Shown piece by piece: positions 7,223-14,339 of a DNA stretch of 43,828 nucleotides; the stretch's first letter is position 1, and each line of letters begins with the position of its first letter. Both the position numbers and the translations under genes were made by a program. The stretch spans positions 1 through 43,828 of IMG/VR virus record IMGVR_UViG_3300005531_000238; one strand, given 5' to 3'. Below the pieces are notes generated by a model. That model made no database searches. It saw only the letters and a program-made list of their open reading frames with translations, and was not told where the DNA came from. The DNA is from a virus.

Positions 7223-7404
7223 CGATCCACCCCGAACTCCCGGCGCCAGCGCAGCAGCGATTTCACGTGCACAAGCTTGGCTTCCTCGATCGCTTCCGCC
7301 CGCGCCATCAGCCGCGCCGCTGCTTCCCGCATCCACTCCGGAGAAAACCACCGCGCCACGCCGCACGAAACGCCTGTAACCAGGACCAGGATCAGCGGGA
7401 TCAC
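7219..7404 (-). CDS. 61-aa single-pass membrane protein
   Basis: The start is GTG at 7404, overlapping the RHH gene stop as GTGA. The protein opens with a hydrophobic helix (VIPLILVLVTGVSCGVA) and then a basic amphipathic region, so it is probably anchored by its N-terminus. No family recognised. It sits right after the regulator, a slot often taken by small exclusion or host-modifying proteins. Confidence 0.6.
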   Translation of the reverse strand: MIPLILVLVTGVSCGVARWFSPEWMREAAARLMARAEAIEEAKLVHVKSLLRWRREFGVDR

Positions 7405-7613
7405 GAGAGCGTCTCCTCTTCCCGCGAACCCCCTGAATCGGGACACGGATCAAATCCAAGGACGATGCGCAACCCCTTTGTTACCAACTGCTGAAGGGTA
7501 GTCCCGTTGAGCGTCGCATACCGCCTCGCGTCCGCAATCAACTGCGTCGGAAGCGAAACGGTGAGCTTTCTCTCGTCACTGTGTTCCCGTGTTACCGTAT
7601 TTCCTGGTGTCAC
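7401..7613 (-). CDS. ribbon-helix-helix regulator, first gene of the leftward operon
   Basis: A 70-aa protein with an RHH fold: the strand ERKLTVSLPTQLIADA is followed by two helices, with TTLQQLVTKGLRIVL closing the motif. RHH proteins of this size (Arc/Mnt type) bind short direct repeats as dimers. I choose the GTG at 7613 because a promoter with -10 CATAAT at 7621-7626 should start transcription near 7613-7614. The ATG at 7622 lies partly inside the -10 box. That would make the message leaderless, as known for lambda cI from PRM. Four GCGCCC repeats in and above the promoter are likely its operators, suggesting autoregulation. If the promoter call is wrong, the start may be 7622 or 7649. 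Confidence 0.65.
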   Translation of the reverse strand: MTPGNTVTREHSDERKLTVSLPTQLIADARRYATLNGTTLQQLVTKGLRIVLGFDPCPDSGGSREEETLS

Positions 7614-7620
7614 AGGGATC

Positions 7621-7649
7621 ATTATGCGCCCACGCGCCCATGATGTCAA
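7621..7649 (-). promoter_or_regulatory. sigma-70-type promoter for the leftward early operon
   Basis: On the minus strand TTGACA (7649-7644), a 17-bp spacer, and CATAAT (7626-7621) match the housekeeping consensus at 11 of 12 positions with ideal spacing. It drives the RHH gene and the coupled early genes down to int. The predicted start site falls on or next to a GTG in frame with the regulator. Confidence 0.72.
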
Positions 7650-7664
7650 GCGCCCAAGCGCCCC
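7626..7664. promoter_or_regulatory. operator: four GCGCCC direct repeats in two pairs
   Basis: GCGCCCA at 7626-7632, 7634-7640 and 7650-7656 and GCGCCCC at 7658-7664. Within each pair the spacing is 8 bp; the two pairs are 24 bp apart and flank the -35 box. Such an arrangement suits cooperative binding of RHH dimers between two divergent RHH genes. Confidence 0.62.
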
Positions 7665-7686
7665 AAAGGAGCCTAGGATTTTCCCT

Positions 7687-7902
7687 ATGTCTAAACAGAG
7701 ACCAGAAATGACGTATCGGCCGAGCGAACCAGTCCGTCAGAGGATAGGATGGATCAAGGCAAAAATGCAGGAACAGGACCAGAAGTTCGTATTAAACGAC
7801 GCGATCGAGGAAGCTATGATCGCTTGGCTGGAGAAAAAAGAAAAAACTTACGGGAGCAGACCGGCCGCTACGGGTCCACTTGAACGCCGAAAAGCTGGGT
7901 GA
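7687..7902 (+). CDS. second ribbon-helix-helix-like protein, divergent
   Basis: A 71-aa plus-strand protein. EMTYRPSEPVRQRIGWIKAK followed by VLNDAIEEAMIAWLEKKE resembles a strand-helix-helix RHH unit; the C-terminal 20 aa is basic and flexible. The start at 7687 is supported by AGGA 8 nt upstream, and a stronger AAGGAG lies farther off at 7666. It is divergent from the first RHH gene and shares its operator region, so the pair may form the lysogeny or early-gene switch. No plus-strand promoter of good quality is visible. The RHH assignment is less sure than for its partner. Confidence 0.55.
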   Translation: MSKQRPEMTYRPSEPVRQRIGWIKAKMQEQDQKFVLNDAIEEAMIAWLEKKEKTYGSRPAATGPLERRKAG

Positions 7903-7904
7903 TT

Positions 7905-7934
7905 TTGAGCAGAAACGGCATCAGAGAATATATC
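7905..7934 (+). promoter_or_regulatory. candidate promoter of the plus-strand moron
   Basis: TTGAGC (7905-7910), an 18-bp spacer and TATATC (7929-7934) lie about 45 bp before the moron start. Four of six bases match consensus in each box. A private promoter is typical for morons. Confidence 0.35.
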
Positions 7935-7977
7935 AGGTGAACCAGGCGTTCCGAATTTCAGAATAAGGGGAGGACTC

Positions 7978-8787
7978 ATGATCAGGAAGATGACCCAAAA
8001 TAGTTGTTCTTCGAAAGTCGCAATCGCCATCGCGCTTGCCCTCATCGGCCCCACGATCCGCGCGCAGGACAAGACGAAGCCGCCGGCGGCCACATCACCG
8101 GATGCGCAGCACGGGACGGCGCGGCTTGACGACATCGATCATATCGTAGAAGATCCGCACCCAACTCCCGGATCGCGTTTAGACGATCCCGGATTTCAGC
8201 CTGACCTATTCCAGCCGCCTAAATTCAAGTCGAAAGCCGCTCCCGATCAGAGATTCGAGAGCATAGAGAAGGCGATTGCGGAGTTAGCGAAAGATCTTAA
8301 CCAATACGACCGAATGCTGCGGGCACAAGAGAAGCAGCAGGACGACTACCATGAAAAGGACATCGATCGAGTGCGTAAATTGATCGACTCATATTTCAAC
8401 ATCCTGGCCGACGCGATCTACAGCGAGCCAGCGTCGCTCAACCCAAGCGCCCTGGACGTGTATTCTCCGCTTCGTGCGAGCAACGGCCTGCCGATGCTCG
8501 CCTCTCTAAAATCAGTCGATACCTACCTCGATGGGTACAAGCTGACTGTGGATCTGGGCAATCCAAACTTTGCCACGTTGAGCAACTGCGAGGTTGTCGT
8601 CCGCTGGGGCCCGACCACAAAACAACTCGATCCAAAGCTACCCAACTCAAGGACCATCAAACTCTCGCGAACCCTCCCGCCGGGGTCTTGGACGCCAATT
8701 GAAATCATCGTTCCGAGCGCCAAGGCTCACGATCTCGGTGCAATCTCCATCAGCCTGAACGTGGATACAGTTGGACTATCGCGGTAA
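7978..8787 (+). CDS. secreted moron-like protein carrying a virion LDDI segment
   Basis: A 269-aa plus-strand protein with a strong GGGGAGGA ribosome site. An N-terminal Sec signal is visible (basic start, hydrophobic SKVAIAIALALIGPTI, likely cut after IRA before Q). Residues about 38-68 hold TARLDDID, HIVEDP and SRLDDP motifs, nearly the same as the N-terminus of the 1690-aa virion protein. A coiled-coil helix (about 95-140) follows. A beta-sandwich-like C-terminus has LDGYKLTVDLGNPNFATLSN and a VVVRWG strand, faintly like DUF3251 lipoproteins; that last link is a guess. Exported and transcribed against the phage operon, it may be made in the lysogen. Confidence 0.65.
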   Translation: MIRKMTQNSCSSKVAIAIALALIGPTIRAQDKTKPPAATSPDAQHGTARLDDIDHIVEDPHPTPGSRLDDPGFQPDLFQPPKFKSKAAPDQRFESIEKAIAELAKDLNQYDRMLRAQEKQQDDYHEKDIDRVRKLIDSYFNILADAIYSEPASLNPSALDVYSPLRASNGLPMLASLKSVDTYLDGYKLTVDLGNPNFATLSNCEVVVRWGPTTKQLDPKLPNSRTIKLSRTLPPGSWTPIEIIVPSAKAHDLGAISISLNVDTVGLSR

Positions 8788-8861
8788 GGGAAGCACACCC
8801 AATGAGGAACCCCGGCCAGGATGCCACATCGCGATTTCACCACGACTGCCAGAGTGACTGG

Positions 8862-9056
8862 CTAACCCTGCCGCTCCATCGCCTCGAACCGCTTATCCGC
8901 CTCCCTCTGCGTCACAAACTCGGCTCGCGCCCACTCCTTCACCGCGCCGACGGCCTCCGCGATCTCCTTCTTGATCGCCAGCAGGATCGCATAATTAGCC
9001 AATCCAGCGCCAGCAACCAGCAGAGTCGAAACAACGTGCAGCGCTTCCCAGTTCAT
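8862..9056 (-). CDS. small membrane protein, holin candidate
   Basis: A 64-aa protein with a short polar N-terminus, one hydrophobic helix (about 6-28, STLLVAGAGLANYAILLA) and a charged helical tail ending in KRFEAMERQG. It is the last gene of the late operon, directly after the polyvalent protein, where podoviruses often keep a class-III-like holin. A GGCAATT box stands 8 nt before its ATG in place of a Shine-Dalgarno sequence. Convergent with the plus-strand moron (8787). Confidence 0.55.
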   Translation of the reverse strand: MNWEALHVVSTLLVAGAGLANYAILLAIKKEIAEAVGAVKEWARAEFVTQREADKRFEAMERQG

Positions 9057-9064
9057 CGCTTATA

Positions 9065-9071
9065 AATTGCC
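9065..9071 (-). promoter_or_regulatory. GGCAATT box before the 64-aa membrane protein
   Basis: GGCAATT ends 8 nt before the ATG at 9056, in a 20-bp spacer with no Shine-Dalgarno site. Confidence 0.5.
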
Positions 9072-9076
9072 AGGCG

Positions 9077-12000
9077 TCAGTACGGCGATTTCGGAGCCCT
9101 CCGCCTCTTTGCGCCCTGAATATTGGCCGGCGCTTTCGTGAACCCGAGATAATTTTCGACGCGGTGTTCCGGGTTTGGCTCCTCCGGCAGCTTCTTGCCC
9201 ATCCGCGGCTGAAGCGTGAACGGCATAAACTGCCGGGCTACGAAATCCGCTTCCTGCAGCATCTGACGCATGAACGGATCGTCCGAGTTGCGGATCGGCC
9301 TATCGTAAAAATCACGGTTGTGCAGCATCTCGATGACGGTATTCGCCAGGGGCGAGGTCTTGTTCTCGACCGTACGCACCGGGTCGGTTCCGTAATGGTA
9401 GACGTCCTTCACATCCGTCGGCAACGCGATACGCTGCCCATTTTCGCGCTTCGGGAAGAAATAATCCTTCAATTCCCGCGGACCTTTCCCGGTGTGCCCG
9501 TACTGGTATAGCGCTCCGATCATGCCGCTCACCATGGGCAGCGCCAGCGTGTACGCCAGACGATGATACGCGTCAGGCCGGCGGCCGCGCGCCAGGTTAA
9601 GCAAGTCCATAGTGCCGCCGCCGATCTCGCGAAGCGTTCCCAGATTCCACCCCACCGACCGCACTATTAGGTGCAGAATATCCTTGAACGTCCGGTTCAG
9701 AAACAGATTGTCGTACACCACCTGCCCCATCCGGTTATCCACCGAATCCCAGATCGGAGCCATCGCCTTGCGGACGCTTTCGACGTTCGCTCCCGGACCA
9801 AGACGCTCTAGCGCATCGGCCGCCATCCCGTGGAACACCCCAAGCTTCAGGCGGGGGATGATATGCTCCATCATCGGCTTCGAAGTCTGCTCGAGCAGCG
9901 CCCACGGCGCGCGGATCAATGCTCCCGGAAAATTCCCCTCGCGCAGCGCCTTCATCATCGAATCCGTGGCGTTCGTCGCAAACGCCGCGTCCATCCGTAC
10001 CCGCCCGCCGCCCTTTGTGAGCGCATCGGTAATCGCCGCGATCGGCGCGCCCTCGCTTCCAGGCGTGAACCAATCATGCAGCACTTTCGAGCCGTTCACG
10101 TAATCGAGGAACGGAGCCGCTGGAAACGTCGCGATTCGCAGAGAGCCGCGCAGCGCCTTTCCGTGCAACAGATCCTCGATCCCCAGCGCGGCCCGCGAAA
10201 CTCCGGAGCGGATCACTTCTCCGGTCAGGTGGAACGCGGACAGACCGAGGTTCGCCTGGTTCATCGCGTTATTCACACCCGCCAGGATGCGGTACGCTCC
10301 CGATCGCGCGCGCAAGCCGGGAGTCAGGTAATTGTTGAGAGCGTCTGCCGCGCCCTGCTCGGCGTACCATTTCCCGCCGCCGCCGATCGGATCGCGGATA
10401 CTCACGAATCCCGGCGGCAGATCCTCTTTTCTGGCAACCGCCCATTCGCGCTTGATCGGCGCACCCTCGAACATCTCGCCCTGTCGTTCGACCGGCAGAT
10501 CGCCAGAAACCCTCTTCGCAATGCCGCGATCCGCCAGGTCGCGCAACACGGCGTGCGCCAGCAGATACCGATCCATCTCCCGGACCTTCATCATCACCAG
10601 ATCCACGGGATTATCACTCACCGGCTTAAGACCCGCCGCCAGCGCTTCTTTGAACGTCGGGAACTCGCGATGCTTCAGGAACGATTTCGGACCCTCCATG
10701 CTCCGCTTGCCGGCAAAGAACGACTCGAAAAACTTGGTTGCCTGCTCCGGCCGCTCAAAGATATGGCCGAAGTAGTTGGTGTAGAACTTCTCCAGCTCGC
10801 CCTCGCCGAGCGCCTGCACCTCGCGCCGGCGCTGGTCGAGCATACGCGCCAGTGGGCGCGCGATCTCATCCAGCGGACCTTGCTTGCTCCGGCCGAGCCC
10901 GTGCTCCACATCGTCGATGAAATCGTAGTTCGCCTGCTTGCTGCGGTTGTTGAATAACTCACGCGCCGCCTTCAGGCGCTCCATGCCCTGGTCGTAGCGC
11001 CGCGCGAACTGCGCCATCCGTTGACGCAGGCTCAAACCGGTATATTCCGCCGCCTCGCCGCGCAATTGCGGCGCAACCATGCGCAGCGCTTGGTCCTTCG
11101 CCTCCACCAGATCGGTAGCGACGCGCTTGACGGCGGGAACTACGTCGTTTTTGATGAACTCCGGGACGCCAAGGCCCAACATCTCGCCCGAGATCGATCC
11201 GCGCTCGCCGGAACCCTTGACGCGGCGGCTGGATTCGCCGATATTAAAATTGGGTCCGGTTGCTGGGGGAGTCGGTCCAGCACCCTCCGGGGCTCCGGGA
11301 ACGCTGACACTGGTTCCGGAGGCCGGCCCGTACTGATATCCAGTCAGGAGCCATTCAGGCAGCGACCCCTTTGAGGGCTTCCCGGAAACCGATCCGCGCT
11401 CCGTAGCGCCAGCGCCAAAAGCGTCCTGAAAAGCCTGATCGCGCGTCGGCGGTTCGAACATCTGCGACTGCGCTCCAGGCCGCGAAAGCGCCTCATCGTT
11501 CGCGTATCGCCGGAAACGGGCCGCCGCGCGCACCGGCGATCCCCCTAGTGCCTTGGCGATCTGAACCGCCTCCGGCGAGTACTGTCGGTTGCTCCAGATT
11601 CCCGACTGCTTCACCTGCTGGTCGATGTCGAGCTTATGCGCCCGAGCCTCTTGCGCCAGTCCGACCGCTTCACGCAACCGGTCGGTCAGCTCCCACTCAG
11701 GACGGCCCTCCACGCGCAAAATCTGCGGCGCAATGCGCTCCAGCTTCGCCCGCATCTCCGGCGTCGTCGCGCGATATTCAGCCGGAGAATCGTACAACCT
11801 GCCAACCAGCGCCTTGCCGATCCGCGCCTTGGCTTCCGGAGTCAGGTTGTCTTTATCGTCGAGATACCCACCCTTTTCCTGCTCGGTAACGATGCCGTCT
11901 TTCACCAGCCGGTTGAGGATTTCCGCGCCATCTTCGCCGCGCAGAGCGCCCGCGAGCGTGCCGTCTTCGCCCATCTCCTCCAGGCGCGAACCGATCGCCT

Positions 12001-14149
12001 GAATCGTTTCCAGCGACAGATGCCGCCCGTCCGACACCGCGCGCTCCTCTGGCGTCAACTCCGCGGCCGCGGCTTTGTTGAAATCGGTAATCGCCTTCTG
12101 TGCGTCGATCCCGCCGCCGACCTCGCGCGCCAGCACTGGTTTTTGGAACCGCTCAATTTCCGCCGGATCGATGCCAAACTGTTGCGCTTTTTGCAGCAGT
12201 TCAGCCCTGTAGCCGTCGGCATCCGCGCCGCCCCGCTTGTACACCCGCGCGAGCGTCATCGTGCGCGAATTACCGCCCAGCGCGTTTCCGTTCGCGTCCA
12301 CCACTGGCGTGCCATGCTCCGCGGTGGGAGCATCCGTCGTCAGGAAGCTGGGGTTGAACGTGCCCTCGGACGCGTTCTTCACAACACGCGCGGCATTGCC
12401 GGCGCGCGTATAGTCCCGATCGTTCCGATAAGCATATTCGCGGTTCGGCTCAAAGCTGAAGGGGTTGTGCGACGGCTGCACATCCGCCAGCTCGCGCACC
12501 GCGTAGCGCGCCGGATAATTCGTTTTCTCGCCGGGAACCGCTATCGAGACTTCGCGGCCGTACGCCGGAGCAACGGACGGCGCGCGCGCTTCCTGTTTTT
12601 CGCCCTCATTTGAGGAAGGAGAAGCAGAACCCTCGCTGAAATCCGTCTCGCCGTGCCGCGCGAAATACATCCCCGGCTTGTCCGGCGAGTCCACCGGAAC
12701 CAGAGTCCGCGCCTCGGGATCGAGATACAGTAACCGCGCCGGCTCCGGCCAGTTTCCTTGGCGGGTCATCTCGCCGGTATCGATCGAGCCATCCTCCGGG
12801 AACCCAGCCTTGGCCCACGCCTGCAACATGCGAATCTGCCGCCCGTGCGTCACGTTCAGCACGCGCTCGCCGGGCTGCATCTCGGTAGCACGGCTCTGAA
12901 TCGTGCCTATGAACCGATCCTTCGCCGCGTTAAAACTCTCTCCAGGTTCTCCGGAGTGCTGCCCCACGCCCTCCGGCGCTTCATCGGGCGTCTCAACGAT
13001 CCGCTTGTCAATCGCCGCGCGCTCCCGGTCGGCGGGCTGCCCTTCGTGCTCCCCAAGCTTCCACGGACCCAAGCCAATATCCGGCTGGGCGTTCGGATCG
13101 ACCATCCTCGCTGTTTCCATGGCCCGGTCCATCGGACTCGAATACACGCGGTCGAAGTTTCCAGAGCCCTGCTCGGCCAGCGCCGCCGATTGTTCCCGGC
13201 CGGTGTCGTTCAGGGGTGGATTGCTCGATCCGGTGACGCGCCGCCCGCCCGGCTCGCTGGATACAATGTCTTCCAGTTTCGCCGTACCAGATTGCGGCTC
13301 TTCCGCAACAATGTCGTCAAGAGAAGCCCGCCGCGGAGTTTCTTCTTCAGTAGCAAGCGCCTCCGCGCCAGCGCGCGCCGATTCAGCAGCCTTCGCCACA
13401 TCGGGTTCCGTCGTTTCCGCTGCGGCTCTTGGACCACCACGAACCGCGTGGACGCCCGCCGCTGCGCCCATGCCGGCGGTCAAACCAGCCTCGGTGATCG
13501 CCGCGGCCGCCGTGGGCCAGTCTTTCCTATCGATCGCGTCTCTGATCCGCGGATACTGCTTGTATGCGTTCCGCAGCATGTCAATGCTGAATCCCGCACT
13601 CACCGCGCGCGGCAGATACTTCGACACGTTGCCGAGCACGCCGAGACCACCAGAACCAGCCATCATCAGCAGGTTCGGCGCGGTGGTCATCCCTTCAGTG
13701 AATTGGAGCGCGCCCTTGCCGATGCCGCCGGCAACCGATTCCGGCGCGCCCGGCGCGAGCGCCGTAGGCCGAACCAGCGGCAGATCTGTAGTCGGCGTGT
13801 GTTGCTCCGCCGGAGCCTCGTAGGATATGCCCAGAGCCCGCCCTACCGGCGTGTCGGTTTCTCCCGGCGCGCCTTGCGGATTTCCCAGCACCATCCGCTT
13901 TAACCGCTCAAGGAACGATGGGGCTGCCGCTGGCCCGATCGTCGGGCCAGCTGGCCGCGCCTTGTTCAACTCGTTGTGCAGATCGGCTACCGCCGCCTGG
14001 TGAGACGATTCGAACTGCTCACGCGAAGGTAGATCCTCCGGCCGCTCCGGTTGCGCCGATAAAGGATCGATATCGTCAAGCCGCGCTGTTCCGTGCTGCG
14101 CATCCGGGCGCGGATCTTCAACGATATCGTCAAGCCGCGCCGTTGCCAT
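9077..14149 (-). CDS. giant polyvalent virion protein with permuted histidine phosphatase and ddrB-ParB domains
   Basis: A 1690-aa multidomain protein of the phage polyvalent-protein class, probably packaged and injected with DNA. Residues 1-30 hold two ARLDDI motifs, and two more (SLDDIV, KLEDIV) occur at about 276-296. Residues about 300-505 form a histidine phosphatase in permuted order: NPPLNDTGREQ, YSSPMDRAMETA (Arg342), GEHEG, VTHGRQ (His435), and only then MYFARHGETDF (His499), the motif that normally comes first. Residues about 540-640 and beyond match ddrB-ParB-like domains (VQPSHNPFSF, then LGGNSRTMTL). The remaining 850 aa is largely helical, with a glycine-rich hydrophobic region, as in large polyvalent-associated domains. 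GGAGTTGAG precedes the ATG; the start overlaps the previous gene. Confidence 0.75.
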   Translation of the reverse strand: MATARLDDIVEDPRPDAQHGTARLDDIDPLSAQPERPEDLPSREQFESSHQAAVADLHNELNKARPAGPTIGPAAAPSFLERLKRMVLGNPQGAPGETDTPVGRALGISYEAPAEQHTPTTDLPLVRPTALAPGAPESVAGGIGKGALQFTEGMTTAPNLLMMAGSGGLGVLGNVSKYLPRAVSAGFSIDMLRNAYKQYPRIRDAIDRKDWPTAAAAITEAGLTAGMGAAAGVHAVRGGPRAAAETTEPDVAKAAESARAGAEALATEEETPRRASLDDIVAEEPQSGTAKLEDIVSSEPGGRRVTGSSNPPLNDTGREQSAALAEQGSGNFDRVYSSPMDRAMETARMVDPNAQPDIGLGPWKLGEHEGQPADRERAAIDKRIVETPDEAPEGVGQHSGEPGESFNAAKDRFIGTIQSRATEMQPGERVLNVTHGRQIRMLQAWAKAGFPEDGSIDTGEMTRQGNWPEPARLLYLDPEARTLVPVDSPDKPGMYFARHGETDFSEGSASPSSNEGEKQEARAPSVAPAYGREVSIAVPGEKTNYPARYAVRELADVQPSHNPFSFEPNREYAYRNDRDYTRAGNAARVVKNASEGTFNPSFLTTDAPTAEHGTPVVDANGNALGGNSRTMTLARVYKRGGADADGYRAELLQKAQQFGIDPAEIERFQKPVLAREVGGGIDAQKAITDFNKAAAAELTPEERAVSDGRHLSLETIQAIGSRLEEMGEDGTLAGALRGEDGAEILNRLVKDGIVTEQEKGGYLDDKDNLTPEAKARIGKALVGRLYDSPAEYRATTPEMRAKLERIAPQILRVEGRPEWELTDRLREAVGLAQEARAHKLDIDQQVKQSGIWSNRQYSPEAVQIAKALGGSPVRAAARFRRYANDEALSRPGAQSQMFEPPTRDQAFQDAFGAGATERGSVSGKPSKGSLPEWLLTGYQYGPASGTSVSVPGAPEGAGPTPPATGPNFNIGESSRRVKGSGERGSISGEMLGLGVPEFIKNDVVPAVKRVATDLVEAKDQALRMVAPQLRGEAAEYTGLSLRQRMAQFARRYDQGMERLKAARELFNNRSKQANYDFIDDVEHGLGRSKQGPLDEIARPLARMLDQRRREVQALGEGELEKFYTNYFGHIFERPEQATKFFESFFAGKRSMEGPKSFLKHREFPTFKEALAAGLKPVSDNPVDLVMMKVREMDRYLLAHAVLRDLADRGIAKRVSGDLPVERQGEMFEGAPIKREWAVARKEDLPPGFVSIRDPIGGGGKWYAEQGAADALNNYLTPGLRARSGAYRILAGVNNAMNQANLGLSAFHLTGEVIRSGVSRAALGIEDLLHGKALRGSLRIATFPAAPFLDYVNGSKVLHDWFTPGSEGAPIAAITDALTKGGGRVRMDAAFATNATDSMMKALREGNFPGALIRAPWALLEQTSKPMMEHIIPRLKLGVFHGMAADALERLGPGANVESVRKAMAPIWDSVDNRMGQVVYDNLFLNRTFKDILHLIVRSVGWNLGTLREIGGGTMDLLNLARGRRPDAYHRLAYTLALPMVSGMIGALYQYGHTGKGPRELKDYFFPKRENGQRIALPTDVKDVYHYGTDPVRTVENKTSPLANTVIEMLHNRDFYDRPIRNSDDPFMRQMLQEADFVARQFMPFTLQPRMGKKLPEEPNPEHRVENYLGFTKAPANIQGAKRRRAPKSPY

Positions 14150-14339
14150 CGCTCAACTCCACAACGCGGGCGTGGACTCCAGCCAGCGCGTTCAGCATGA
14201 CGCACAGGATCTCGGCCATCTCGCGATCGCGCAGAATCGCGTACAGGTACGGACCCTTCGGATACGCGGCCGGACCCAGCAGCCGCTTCACCTCCTCGCG
14301 GTTTGCCTGGTGATCGATTCGGGCCTCAATCTTGACCAT
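14130..14339 (-). CDS. small 69-aa late protein
   Basis: A small mixed alpha/beta protein (VKIEARIDHQANREEVKRLL, then YLYAILRDREMAEIL and VHARVVELS) with no recognised family. It starts directly after the stop of the internal virion protein gene (TAGATG) and overlaps the start of the polyvalent gene by 20 nt, so it is almost certainly co-translated with both. It could be a chaperone for either neighbour, which is only an inference from position. Confidence 0.6.
   Translation of the reverse strand: MVKIEARIDHQANREEVKRLLGPAAYPKGPYLYAILRDREMAEILCVMLNALAGVHARVVELSDGNGAA

Noticed and set aside
8848-8862. Hairpin GCCAG/CTGGC between convergent genes as a terminator
   Set aside because: Only a 5-bp stem and no T-tract.
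9830-10957. Plus-strand open frame of 375 codons
   Set aside because: Antisense to the polyvalent gene, with shadow composition.
12758-13903. Plus-strand open frame of 381 codons
   Set aside because: Antisense to the polyvalent gene; Arg/Pro-rich composition and no ribosome site.
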